Part shown: positions 24,328 to 31,899 of the stretch, piece after piece | How positions within the stretch are numbered: position 1 is the stretch's first letter | Layout: each line of letters begins with the position of its first letter | Assembly: GCF_023195925.1 (NCBI RefSeq) | Contig: NZ_JALPRE010000001.1 | Coordinates: 558,001-622,000 of the forward strand | Length of the DNA stretch: 64,000 nt | Reading direction: 5' to 3' | From: Aquimarina acroporae | Lineage (GTDB): Bacteria; Bacteroidota; Bacteroidia; Flavobacteriales; Flavobacteriaceae | Notes under the pieces: model-generated | Told to the model about the DNA's origin: nothing | The model's database searches: none | What the model saw: the letters and a program-made list of their open reading frames with translations, nothing else | Program-made: the position numbers and the translations under genes

Positions 24328-25060
24328 AACAATCATTATTACCGGAGCTTCGACAGGAATTGGAAAAGAAATTGCCAAATATTTTATTGCTAAACAAAAT
24401 AACGTTGTACTAAACTCTTCAAACGAAGAAAACCTAAAAAAAGCATATGCAGAACTTAGTTCTCCCTCTAATGCTGTGTATCTAGCTGGTGATATTAGTA
24501 AAGCAGAAACGGGAAAAAGGCTTGTAAATCTAGCTTTAGAAAAATTCAATACTGTAGATGTATTAATCAATAACGCTGGTGTATTTGCTCCAAAACCATT
24601 TCTCGATGTTGAAGAAAAAGATTTAGATCGCTACTGGAGTATTAACCTAAAAGGTACCTATTTTACGACTCAGGCAGTTATTCCTGAAATGATCAAGCAA
24701 CAAAACGGTGCTATAATAAACATTGGAACTGTTCTTGTTGATCATGCTATAGGTGGTTTTCCGGCTACCGCTCCAATAAGCAGCAAAGGAGCGATACATT
24801 CTTTAACGAGACAACTCGCTGCAGAATTCGGTAAAAACAATATTAAGGTGAATACCATTGCTCCAGGAATTATTAGAAGTCCGTTACAAGGTAAAATGGG
24901 TATCGAAGACGCCGACAGCCTAGCGGGATTACACCTTTTGAACAGGATCGGAGAAGCACATGAAATTGCCGAAGCCGCTTACTATTTGGCATCATCAGAG
25001 TTTATTACCGGAGAAACTATTAACGTGGCTGGTGGACATACCATAGGACATGCCCTTTAA
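24317..25060 (+). CDS. SDR-family protein without the catalytic Ser-Tyr pair
   Basis: The 247-residue protein has the NAD(P)-binding TGASTGIGKEIA near residues 8-19, NNAG in the middle, and a C-terminus typical of classical SDRs (ASSEFITGETINVAGG). At the active site the usual YxxxK is replaced: the Lys of PATAPISSKGAI is kept but the position four before it is Pro, and the usual NISS is NIGT. It may use different chemistry, bind without catalysis, or act as a partner of the neighbouring tautomerase. It overlaps the tautomerase gene and is followed by an NTF2-like gene. Confidence 0.85.
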   Translation: MKNKTIIITGASTGIGKEIAKYFIAKQNNVVLNSSNEENLKKAYAELSSPSNAVYLAGDISKAETGKRLVNLALEKFNTVDVLINNAGVFAPKPFLDVEEKDLDRYWSINLKGTYFTTQAVIPEMIKQQNGAIINIGTVLVDHAIGGFPATAPISSKGAIHSLTRQLAAEFGKNNIKVNTIAPGIIRSPLQGKMGIEDADSLAGLHLLNRIGEAHEIAEAAYYLASSEFITGETINVAGGHTIGHAL

Positions 25061-25071
25061 AAAAGTGAATT

Positions 25072-25440
25072 ATGTATACGCAAAAAATCACCGAAATAGA
25101 AACTGTTATTGCTAACTATTTTGAAGGTATCTTTTACGGAGACATTTCTAAACTTAGTTCTTGTTTTCATAAAGACACCATATTATATGGAGATATCGAA
25201 GGAGCAAACTATGTAAAAAACCTTGACGAATATTTGGATGGTGTAAAAAACAGAAAAAGCCCATCAGAATTGGGTGAAGCCTTACAAATGAAAGTTATTG
25301 GGATAGATGTAATGGGTAAAATTGCGATGGTAAAATTGCATGTTCCCATGTTAGGTTACAATTATTACGATTATTTATCAATTGTAAAAGTAAATCAACA
25401 ATGGAAAATTGTAAATAAACTTTTTACACATGTAGCATAA
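25072..25440 (+). CDS. NTF2/SnoaL-like protein
   Basis: The 122-residue cytosolic protein begins EIETVIANYFEGIFYGDISKLSSCFHKD, the helix pair of the NTF2 fold, with YLDGVKNRKSPSE and AMVKLHVPMLGYNYYDYLSIVKVNQQWKIVNKLF as the sheet. The last strand with W-K-I-V-N-K is typical of putative lumazine-binding/DUF4440-like members. It is the fourth gene of the DoxX operon. Substrate unknown. Confidence 0.75.
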   Translation: MYTQKITEIETVIANYFEGIFYGDISKLSSCFHKDTILYGDIEGANYVKNLDEYLDGVKNRKSPSELGEALQMKVIGIDVMGKIAMVKLHVPMLGYNYYDYLSIVKVNQQWKIVNKLFTHVA

Positions 25441-25469
25441 ATTCATTGTTTACTATTAATAAATGCGAT

Positions 25470-25503
25470 AATAGCGGTTTAAGATGTATCTTAAATCGCT
25501 ATT
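25470..25503 (+). terminator. Long hairpin closing the DoxX operon
   Basis: AATAGCGGTTTAAGAT (25470-25485) pairs with ATCTTAAATCGCTATT (25488-25503) with one G-T pair. It lies 29 bases after the stop codon. Confidence 0.7.
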
Positions 25504-25575
25504 AAATTATCTAGTAAACCAATATAACCTGCTTATTATTTTTACATTTGTTTATCATCAAAAAGCAAGAATGTA

Positions 25576-26280
25576 ATGATCGAAATCATCGATTTAAGTC
25601 AGGAAATCTATGAAGGAATGCCGGTCTTTAAAGATCTTCCTCAGGTTAAAATGGAGGTACACAATTCTCATGAAGAATGGGAAGGAATTGAAAATCCGAA
25701 GAAAAAGACACCAGCAGTGCATAAATTAGAACTAGGTGAGCATACCGGAACCCATGTAGATGCTATTAATCATATGGCAAAACAGTATGAAGGTGAATCG
25801 ATAGACAAAATGCCTTTATCTATGTTCTATACAGAAGGAATTTGCCTAGATTTTTCTCATAAAAACTTAAAGGAACTTATAGAGCCCTTTGACATAGAAA
25901 ATGCTTGTAAAACGGCGAATATTGAAATAAAAAAAGGAGATACAGTCCTAATTCATACCGATCACTATCGAAAACATTTTAACAGCAAAGAATGGCCAAA
26001 CGGGCCAGGAGTTTCTGCTTCAACTGCTCGTTACTTGGGAAATAAAGGTATATCTGCTTTTGGTGTTGAGACAATGTCACCTGGAGTCCCAAAAGTATCT
26101 AATAAAGAAGTACATCATATATGTGGCGAATTAGGATTTACACATTATGAAAACATGATCAACTTGCATTTATTACTGGGAAGAGGTAGGTTTAGATTTA
26201 TCGGACTGCCATTAAAAATAAGAGGTGGTACAGGCTCTCCGGTACGAGCTATAGCAGTATTTGGAAATCAAACACTTTAG
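25576..26280 (+). CDS. Cyclase family (kynurenine-formamidase-like) metal hydrolase
   Basis: The 234-residue protein has the metal-site signature HTGTHVDAINHM (HxGTHxDxxxH, about residues 57-68) of the cyclase/KynB family, then VLIHTDHYRKHF and a glycine-rich tail. The family hydrolyses formyl-kynurenine, isatin and related amides or lactams; this member cannot be specified further. A TACATTTG box (25543-25550) precedes the ATG, so it is transcribed separately from the DoxX unit. A lipoprotein gene begins two bases after its stop. Confidence 0.85.
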   Translation: MIEIIDLSQEIYEGMPVFKDLPQVKMEVHNSHEEWEGIENPKKKTPAVHKLELGEHTGTHVDAINHMAKQYEGESIDKMPLSMFYTEGICLDFSHKNLKELIEPFDIENACKTANIEIKKGDTVLIHTDHYRKHFNSKEWPNGPGVSASTARYLGNKGISAFGVETMSPGVPKVSNKEVHHICGELGFTHYENMINLHLLLGRGRFRFIGLPLKIRGGTGSPVRAIAVFGNQTL

Positions 26281-26282
26281 TA

Positions 26283-26816
26283 ATGAAAAGAATACTTGAT
26301 CTATTGATATTTAGCTTAATAATGTTATCATCCTGCCATGATAAAAAAAATGGAGTTGAAGATGACCTCTACAATTGTTTATTGAACTCATTAACAGAGG
26401 AAGAAAAAAACAAATTGGCACCTATCATCATAGATTTTGAAAAACATTTGATATCGACCAAAGTGTTAGCCTCCTCTGCTCCTAAAAGCTATCTGAATTT
26501 CTATAAAAAAATCGCAGAAACTGGAGAACACAACTTTTCTAATGAATTTAACTTTTCTGAAAAAATTAGTTTTTTAAATAGAAGAAGTCCAAATGATACT
26601 CAAGATCTTTTGGAATGTCATTCTAAAATCTTTCAAACAGAAAAATACAAGAATTCAAAACTCTATGAACTTACCAAAGAAATGCAATCTCTAAAACAAC
26701 ATCGCATAACACCAGTAATCATAGCAAAAACTACATTAAAGTATCTTAACGAAGATGATTTTGAACTTGATTATAATCGGTTTAATACCCTAATGTTCAT
26801 CGAGAGTTTAAAATAA
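26283..26816 (+). CDS. Lipoprotein of unknown function
   Basis: The 177-residue product has a lipoprotein signal (LSSC, about Cys18). The mature part is mostly helical and charged (EEEKNKLAPIIIDFEKHLIS, YLNFYKKIAETGEHNF, TKEMQSLKQHRITPVIIAKT). The family is not recognised. It starts two bases after the cyclase-family gene and is probably co-transcribed with it. Confidence 0.75.
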   Translation: MKRILDLLIFSLIMLSSCHDKKNGVEDDLYNCLLNSLTEEEKNKLAPIIIDFEKHLISTKVLASSAPKSYLNFYKKIAETGEHNFSNEFNFSEKISFLNRRSPNDTQDLLECHSKIFQTEKYKNSKLYELTKEMQSLKQHRITPVIIAKTTLKYLNEDDFELDYNRFNTLMFIESLK

Positions 26817-26837
26817 TCTAAGTGTTAAAAAACGAAA

Positions 26838-26845
26838 TACATTTG
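26838..26845 (+). promoter_or_regulatory. -7 box of the ArsR-AHSA1 operon
   Basis: TACATTTG fits TAnnTTTG; transcription should start near 26850. No good -33 TTG is visible. Operator repeats follow directly. Confidence 0.5.
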
Positions 26846-26846
26846 C

Positions 26847-26888
26847 GTAACCGATTAGTTACACTTAAATTAGTAACCGAATAGTTAC
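26847..26888. promoter_or_regulatory. Twin operators of the ArsR-type regulator
   Basis: GTAACCGATTAGTTAC (26847-26862) and GTAACCGAATAGTTAC (26873-26888) are two near-identical 16-base sites with GTAAC/GTTAC arms, 26 bases apart. Both lie at or after the presumed start of transcription, so bound repressor would block initiation and elongation. Confidence 0.75.
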
Positions 26889-26896
26889 ATAATTAA

Positions 26897-27232
26897 ATGA
26901 GACGAGACGTATTTCAGGCCATCGCCGATCCTGTTCGCAGAGATATTATTAAACTTTTGGCAGAAAATGCTTTACCTATAAACGAAGTAGCTCAAAAGTT
27001 TGAAGTAAGCCGTCCCGCAATATCTAAACATCTTAAGATTTTAGAAGAGTGCGGCATCATAGATATTCAACAACAAGGGCGTGAACGTTATTGTCTCATT
27101 AGACCTAAAAGTTTAATTCCTGCCTTTTTATGGATAGAACAATATCAAAACCTTTGGGAAGATAAACTAGATTCTTTCGAAGCCTATTTAAATGAATTAC
27201 AATCAAAACGAAAAAACAATAAAAATGAGTGA
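26897..27232 (+). CDS. ArsR/SmtB family winged-helix regulator
   Basis: The 111-residue protein has FQAIADPVRRDIIKLLAENAL, NEVAQKFEVSRPAISKHLKILEECGIID (recognition helix) and the wing GRERYCLIRPKSL. The C-terminal IEQYQNLWEDKLDSFEAYL is typical of the AHSA1-associated ArsR group, which has no metal-binding CxC. It overlaps the AHSA1 gene by 8 bases and has twin operators upstream, so the pair is autoregulated. Confidence 0.93.
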   Translation: MRRDVFQAIADPVRRDIIKLLAENALPINEVAQKFEVSRPAISKHLKILEECGIIDIQQQGRERYCLIRPKSLIPAFLWIEQYQNLWEDKLDSFEAYLNELQSKRKNNKNE

Positions 27233-27680
27233 TCTTAACAACCGTACTTTAACCATTGAAAAAACATTTAACGCTCCAATAGAATTGGTTTGGGAAGCTT
27301 GGACACAACCTGAACACATTGCAAATTGGTGGGGCCCCAAAGGAATGGAAACCAAAATACTGGAACACGACTTTACTGTTGGCGGAAATTGGAAATACGT
27401 AATGACCATGCCCAATGGTAGCGATTTTATAGCAGATGGTGTTTATCTGGAGATCGTTGAATTAGAGAAAATACGCACCTCTGCAAACTTTAAACCTATG
27501 ACCGAAGGAGTAGAACTACAGGTACTTCTAAAAAAAATCGGAGATAAAACTCATTTCACTTTTCATGTTATTCATGCTACCGAAGAGTATTGTAAGCAAC
27601 AAGAAAAAATGGGATTCTACAATGGTTGGGGATCAACGTTTGAGAGGCTCTATGAATATCTCTCTCAAAAAACAGTATAA
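27225..27680 (+). CDS. AHSA1/SRPBCC domain protein
   Basis: The 151-residue protein has the START-like hydrophobic-cavity fold: IEKTFNAPIELVWEAWTQPEHIANWWGPKGM at the start, GGNWKYVMTMPNGSD and GFYNGWGSTFERLYEYL at the end. Such proteins bind or transform small hydrophobic ligands. ATG 27225 is preferred (ATGAGTGA, 8-base overlap with the ArsR gene) over 27192. It converges directly on the LysR gene with no gap between the stop codons. Confidence 0.9.
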   Translation: MSDLNNRTLTIEKTFNAPIELVWEAWTQPEHIANWWGPKGMETKILEHDFTVGGNWKYVMTMPNGSDFIADGVYLEIVELEKIRTSANFKPMTEGVELQVLLKKIGDKTHFTFHVIHATEEYCKQQEKMGFYNGWGSTFERLYEYLSQKTV

Positions 27681-28589
27681 CTAAAATGTAGAGGAGGGTT
27701 TTATACTGATGAACTCCTCCTCTACATTAGATATAAAGTCATGAATATATTTTTTTTGACGATCTTCTTTCCTCACTACCAGATAATGCACTCTTCTAAG
27801 ACCGTTACTGCCAATGCGTTTAAAAATTATATCTTCTGAAAGTTTAAATGAGCGTAATGCCCATTTTGGCATGCATACCATTCCCATATTTGCATTTACC
27901 ATATCTAATGCCACCTCGGTGAGCGGTATTGCTGATATTTTTATTGGGTTGATCTTGTGAATTTTCAGAAATTGTTCATAAACAGAAACGGTTTCCAATG
28001 GAAAAGAATGAATAATGAGGTGTACATCGTTAAAATCTTTTGCTTCTAAGTATTCCTTACCATTATAACCATGCTCCTTATGAAGCAGCGCAAAAATCTC
28101 ATCTTCAAAAAGAGGAATATTTGTCAATAGTTCGTTTTCAGGTTTAGAAGTAACAAAAGCCATATCTATTGCTCCTGACAATAATTTAGAAATGGGTTGA
28201 TGAGTAGCTTCGAGTACCAGGTCAACCTCAATATCAGGATATAACAAACCCATTTTTTGAATAAAACCTGGTAAACCTTGATAAAAAGAGTAGCACTCTG
28301 TACTCACTTTTATCACACCTTTAGCCCCGCTTTGAATTTGTTTTATTGATGACAATCTATGTTGTATAGTATGCAATACTTCTTTGGCCATCTTATATAG
28401 TTCCTCTCCTTCTTCGGTTAGTTTCCACCTATTTCGGGATCTTATAAAAACTTTAAACCCCAATTGCTGTTCGAGCTCCCTTAATTGATGACTTAAGGCT
28501 GATTGTGTCAAAAAGAGTTTCTGAGAAGAATTCGCCATATTTCCTTCTTCAGTTATTGTTTTTACGAGTCTTAAGTACTTTATATCCAT
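27681..28589 (-). CDS. LysR family transcriptional regulator
   Basis: The 302-residue protein has the LysR helix-turn-helix at the N-terminus (LVKTITEEGNMANSSQKLFL, LTQSALSHQLRELEQQLGFK) and a periplasmic-binding-like effector domain at about 90-295. It is divergent from a rhodanese gene, the probable target; the interval has a LysR-like inverted repeat. Co-inducer unknown. Confidence 0.92.
   Translation of the reverse strand: MDIKYLRLVKTITEEGNMANSSQKLFLTQSALSHQLRELEQQLGFKVFIRSRNRWKLTEEGEELYKMAKEVLHTIQHRLSSIKQIQSGAKGVIKVSTECYSFYQGLPGFIQKMGLLYPDIEVDLVLEATHQPISKLLSGAIDMAFVTSKPENELLTNIPLFEDEIFALLHKEHGYNGKEYLEAKDFNDVHLIIHSFPLETVSVYEQFLKIHKINPIKISAIPLTEVALDMVNANMGMVCMPKWALRSFKLSEDIIFKRIGSNGLRRVHYLVVRKEDRQKKYIHDFISNVEEEFISIKPSSTF
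27685..27728. terminator. 13-bp hairpin inside the 3' end of the LysR gene
   Basis: AATGTAGAGGAGG (27685-27697) pairs perfectly with CCTCCTCTACATT (27716-27728) around an 18-base loop. It starts 4 bases after the AHSA1 stop codon and lies in the last codons of the opposite LysR gene. It could terminate the AHSA1 transcript, although no T-run follows. Confidence 0.45.
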
Positions 28590-28593
28590 GTTA

Positions 28594-28620
28594 CAAAATT
28601 ACAACAATGCTACAATTTTG
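28594..28620. promoter_or_regulatory. LysR-type inverted repeat
   Basis: CAAAATT (28594-28600) and AATTTTG (28614-28620) form perfect 7-bp arms with 13 bases between, just upstream of the LysR start. The interval fits the ATT-AAT layout of LysR sites. Confidence 0.45.
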
Positions 28621-28720
28621 AGTATGAAAATATTTCAACTGACCTTTCTAATCATTCAACAAAAACATAGCTCTATTCCTACTTTCAATTTTAATTTTGG
28701 TCTAACAAAAACATATATTT

Positions 28721-29113
28721 ATGAAAGATCAAATTGAATTTTACGAAAATAAGTTAGCGTATGAAATGGATCCTGCAGATCTTTTCGAAGCCTTAGAAAA
28801 TGGAGAAAACCTTGTAGTTGTAGATACCAGACAACCTTTTGGATATGCAAAAGAACATATTCCCACAGCAATGAATCTCCCTCATAGAGAAATGACCAAA
28901 GAAAGTACACAACACCTTGATAAATCCATAACTTATGTCTGTTATTGTGATGGGATTGGTTGTAATGCTTCTACCAGGGGTGCTTTACAAATGACGCGTC
29001 TTGGTTTTATCGTGAAAGAATTAATGGGAGGTATCGAATGGTGGAAATTCGATGGTTACGCAACAGAAGGATCTCATCCTACAAAAGGATCAATGGTTCA
29101 ATGCGCATGCTAA
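28721..29113 (+). CDS. Rhodanese-like sulfurtransferase domain protein
   Basis: The 130-residue protein holds one rhodanese domain: LVVVDTRQPFGYAKEHIPTAMNLPH is the CH2A region and GIGCNASTRGALQMTRLGF carries the active-site loop with Cys followed by CxxxxR. It accepts sulfur from an unknown donor. The end is Cys-rich (VQCAC). A TAATTTTG box lies at 28692-28699. The downstream acetyltransferase overlaps its end. Confidence 0.85.
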   Translation: MKDQIEFYENKLAYEMDPADLFEALENGENLVVVDTRQPFGYAKEHIPTAMNLPHREMTKESTQHLDKSITYVCYCDGIGCNASTRGALQMTRLGFIVKELMGGIEWWKFDGYATEGSHPTKGSMVQCAC

Positions 29114-29568
29114 CAAAAAACACAATGAATATACGGTTTGTAAAAAGAACGGATATCGATGAATTAATTATCTTATGTCAAGCTCACGCTACCTATGAAA
29201 AGGTAGCGTTTGATATTAAAAACAAAGCAACCCTGTTAGCCAAGTATTTATTTGACGAAAAAGCAGGTATACACTGTTTGGTAGTAGAAAAAAACAATGT
29301 ACTGGTAGGCTATTCAACCTATGTTATACAATTCTCCACCTGGGACGTTGAATATTACACCTATATAGACTGTTTATATCTTAAAGAGGAAATTAGAGGT
29401 CATGGTATTGGAAAAAAAGTAATGAATCATATACGACAACATGCACTACAAGAAGGCTGTTCTACAGTTCAATGGCAAACACCTAATTTTAATACCAATG
29501 CTATTCGATTTTATAAAAATCTTGGTGCTATATCTAAATCTAAAGAACGGTTTTACTGGACTTTCTAA
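29107..29568 (+). CDS. GNAT family N-acetyltransferase
   Basis: Motif A is TYIDCLYLKEEIRGHGIGKKVMNHI (RGHGIG is the CoA-binding loop) and motif B is NTNAIRFYKNLGAIS. The start at 29107 gives 153 residues and an ATGCTAA overlap with the rhodanese gene, suggesting translational coupling; ATG 29125 (MNIRFV) is equally possible. Acetyl acceptor unknown. Confidence 0.85.
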   Translation: MLTKNTMNIRFVKRTDIDELIILCQAHATYEKVAFDIKNKATLLAKYLFDEKAGIHCLVVEKNNVLVGYSTYVIQFSTWDVEYYTYIDCLYLKEEIRGHGIGKKVMNHIRQHALQEGCSTVQWQTPNFNTNAIRFYKNLGAISKSKERFYWTF

Positions 29569-29737
29569 AACTTATTTCTACGTTTACTTTTTTCAGAATA
29601 ACTAAAAACAATACTTTTATATTGAAACAATAAAGATTATTAAATCATTATAATCAACCAAAGCTCGCTATAGAAAAGAAATCAGGGTGGCATAACAATA
29701 ATTTTATATTTACCTTTAAACACAAATACAAAATTCT

Positions 29738-30583
29738 ATGTTCACACTTGAAGAACTACATCAAGTAAAAAAACGCAAACAACTTATTACTCTTGCAGAA
29801 CAAAAAAACGTAGATATAACCAAAATAATGCGTAGGCTCAGGTATGAACAAGAGCTTAGACTTTTGCAAGCAGAATTAGTGAATTTACAACAGTGGATTG
29901 CCAAAAAGAAACTGCGAGTAGCGATTATCTTTGAGGGTCGAGATGCCGCAGGAAAAGGAGGATCAATAAAACGATTTACAGAACATCTTAATCCTAGATC
30001 TATGCGCATTGTTGCACTTTCTAAACCCACTGAAGAAGAGCAAGGACAGTGGTATTTTAGAAGATATATAAAGGAATTACCAAACCCCGGAGAAATCGTA
30101 TTTTTTGATCGTAGCTGGTATAACCGTGCGGTGGTTGAACCTGTTATGGGATTTTGCACCAAAAAACAATATGATAAATTTATGGTTCAAGTACCTGAGT
30201 TTGAACACATGCTGTATGAAGATGGTGTTATCGTTATTAAGTTTTGGTTTTCGATTTCAAAAGAAGAACAAAAAAAACGTTTTGATGCTAGACTTGAAAA
30301 CCCTCTTAAAGTTTGGAAATTTAGTCCTGTAGATATGAAAGGGCAACAACTATGGAAAAAATATACGCACTACAAAGAGCAAATGTTTTCTAAAACGCAT
30401 ACTACCTTTAGCCCATGGGTTATAGTAAAAACAAATAGTAAAAAAACTGCTCGCCTAGAAAGCATACGATATGTACTTTCAAAATTTGATTATACAGGAA
30501 AAACAAAGGCAAAAACTACTCTGTTTCCAGATCCAAATGTAATCGTTAGGTACCATAGATACGTAGAACAAATAGATATTTAG
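29738..30583 (+). CDS. ppk2: Polyphosphate kinase 2 family protein, copy 1
   Basis: The 281-residue kinase has Walker A FEGRDAAGKGG (about residues 66-76), Walker B region VFFDRSWYNRAVVEP and the lid KPTEEEQGQWYFRRY. PPK2 enzymes transfer phosphate between polyphosphate and nucleotides; the subclass (NDP or NMP acceptor) cannot be fixed by eye. The stop codon is one base before the start of a second PPK2 gene. Confidence 0.9.
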   Translation: MFTLEELHQVKKRKQLITLAEQKNVDITKIMRRLRYEQELRLLQAELVNLQQWIAKKKLRVAIIFEGRDAAGKGGSIKRFTEHLNPRSMRIVALSKPTEEEQGQWYFRRYIKELPNPGEIVFFDRSWYNRAVVEPVMGFCTKKQYDKFMVQVPEFEHMLYEDGVIVIKFWFSISKEEQKKRFDARLENPLKVWKFSPVDMKGQQLWKKYTHYKEQMFSKTHTTFSPWVIVKTNSKKTARLESIRYVLSKFDYTGKTKAKTTLFPDPNVIVRYHRYVEQIDI

Positions 30584-30584
30584 C

Positions 30585-31385
30585 ATGTCCTTACCAAAAG
30601 ATAATATACCCAATAATCTCACAGAAGAAGATTTAAATATTTTAAACTCCCCAATTGGTTTAAGACATCTATTTGCAGATAAAAAGGTAGATGTAGATAA
30701 GGCTTTACGTATGACTCAATACGAATTAGAGTTAAAAGAGCTTCAAACCGAATTGGTGAAATTACAGAGATGGGCAATCAAAAATGAAAAAAAGATTGTA
30801 ATTCTATTTGAAGGTAGGGATGCAGCAGGAAAAGGCGGAGCTATACGACGAGTTACAGCACATATTAATCCGAGATACTTTAGAATTGTAGCATTACCAA
30901 AACCTACCGAAGAAGAACAAGGACAATGGTATTTTCAACGATATGTGAATCAACTACCCAAGCCTGGAGAAATTGTACTTTTTGATCGTAGTTGGTACAA
31001 TAGAGCTGTAGTTGAACCCGTAAATGGTTTTTGTACCCCGCGACAATATGAAACTTTTATGGGACAGGTAAATGAATTCGAGAGAATGATCTTAGAATCT
31101 GACACATACCTTATAAAATTCTATTTTTCAATTTCTAAAGAGGAACAGGAACGTCGATTTAAAGATATCAAATCGAACCCTTTAAAAAAATGGAAAATGA
31201 CTCCGGTAGATGAACGAGCACAAGAGCTATGGGATGAATATACGAAGTATAAAGTAAAAATGTTTGAACATACAGATACAAAACTCTCACCCTGGATCAT
31301 TATAAAAGGAGATCGTAAAACCAAAGCAAGAGTAGAGGCTATTCGTTACATCCTTGATAACATACCTTATACGGAAGAAAATTAA
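30585..31385 (+). CDS. ppk2: Polyphosphate kinase 2 family protein, copy 2
   Basis: The 266-residue protein has the same blocks as copy 1 (FEGRDAAGKGG, KPTEEEQGQWYFQRY, FDRSWYNRAVVEP) and similar spacing. It is the second of a tandem, one base after copy 1, so the two are surely co-transcribed and may be subunits or have different nucleotide preference. Copy 1 has a longer C-terminal tail with FPDPNVIVRYHRYV that is absent here. Confidence 0.9.
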   Translation: MSLPKDNIPNNLTEEDLNILNSPIGLRHLFADKKVDVDKALRMTQYELELKELQTELVKLQRWAIKNEKKIVILFEGRDAAGKGGAIRRVTAHINPRYFRIVALPKPTEEEQGQWYFQRYVNQLPKPGEIVLFDRSWYNRAVVEPVNGFCTPRQYETFMGQVNEFERMILESDTYLIKFYFSISKEEQERRFKDIKSNPLKKWKMTPVDERAQELWDEYTKYKVKMFEHTDTKLSPWIIIKGDRKTKARVEAIRYILDNIPYTEEN

Positions 31386-31406
31386 AGCACATAAAAATCA
31401 TATCAA

Positions 31407-31817
31407 ATGAAACCACTATTTATTATACTTATTAGTCTTTTTAGCCTTTCGGCAATGGCACAAAACGAAACTGCTTCAAATGAATCAGCAGACGCAAACA
31501 AAGAAAAACTAATTCACACTGTTTTCTTTTGGCTTAACAATCCAGATAATGAGGGAGAAAGAGAAAAATTTGAAAAAGGGGTTAAAACGTTACTTAAAGA
31601 ATGTAAATTTATTTCTTCTAGTAATTTTGGTACGCCAGCGGGAACTAAGAAAAGACCAGTTGTAGATCACTCATTCACTTATTGTGTAGTCATTAAATTT
31701 GCATCAAAAGAAGCACATGATAACTACCAAATAGATCCCGTTCATACCAAATTTGTAGATGAAAACAAAGGTCTATGGAGCAAAGTCCTCGTATATGATT
31801 CAACCACCAGTTTATAA
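31407..31817 (+). CDS. Dabb (stress-responsive alpha-beta barrel) protein, secreted
   Basis: The 136-residue product has a signal peptide (ending AMA-Q, about residue 19). The domain LIHTVFFWLNNPDNEGEREKFEKGVKTL, FTYCVVIKFASKEAHDNYQIDPVHTKFVDEN is the Dabb fold, with the HTVFFWL and H-x-Y-x(2)-D-P-x-H blocks. No enzymatic role is known. It starts 21 bases after the second PPK2 gene and probably shares its transcript. Confidence 0.85.
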   Translation: MKPLFIILISLFSLSAMAQNETASNESADANKEKLIHTVFFWLNNPDNEGEREKFEKGVKTLLKECKFISSSNFGTPAGTKKRPVVDHSFTYCVVIKFASKEAHDNYQIDPVHTKFVDENKGLWSKVLVYDSTTSL

Positions 31818-31849
31818 ATGTTATAACAATATTGTTTTTAAAGATATAA

Positions 31850-31880
31850 AAAAAGGCTACTCAATTTTGGTAGCCTTTTT
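31850..31880. terminator. Bidirectional terminator
   Basis: AAAAAGGCTAC (31850-31860) pairs with GTAGCCTTTTT (31870-31880) around a 9-base loop. It lies between the Dabb gene and the convergent M61 gene and can serve both. Confidence 0.9.
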
Positions 31881-31899
31881 CATACTTTATATTAATTCT

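Noticed and set aside
1..31800. Integrated phage or transposon island
   Set aside because: No integrase, transposase, tRNA att site or flanking direct repeat is visible in the window.
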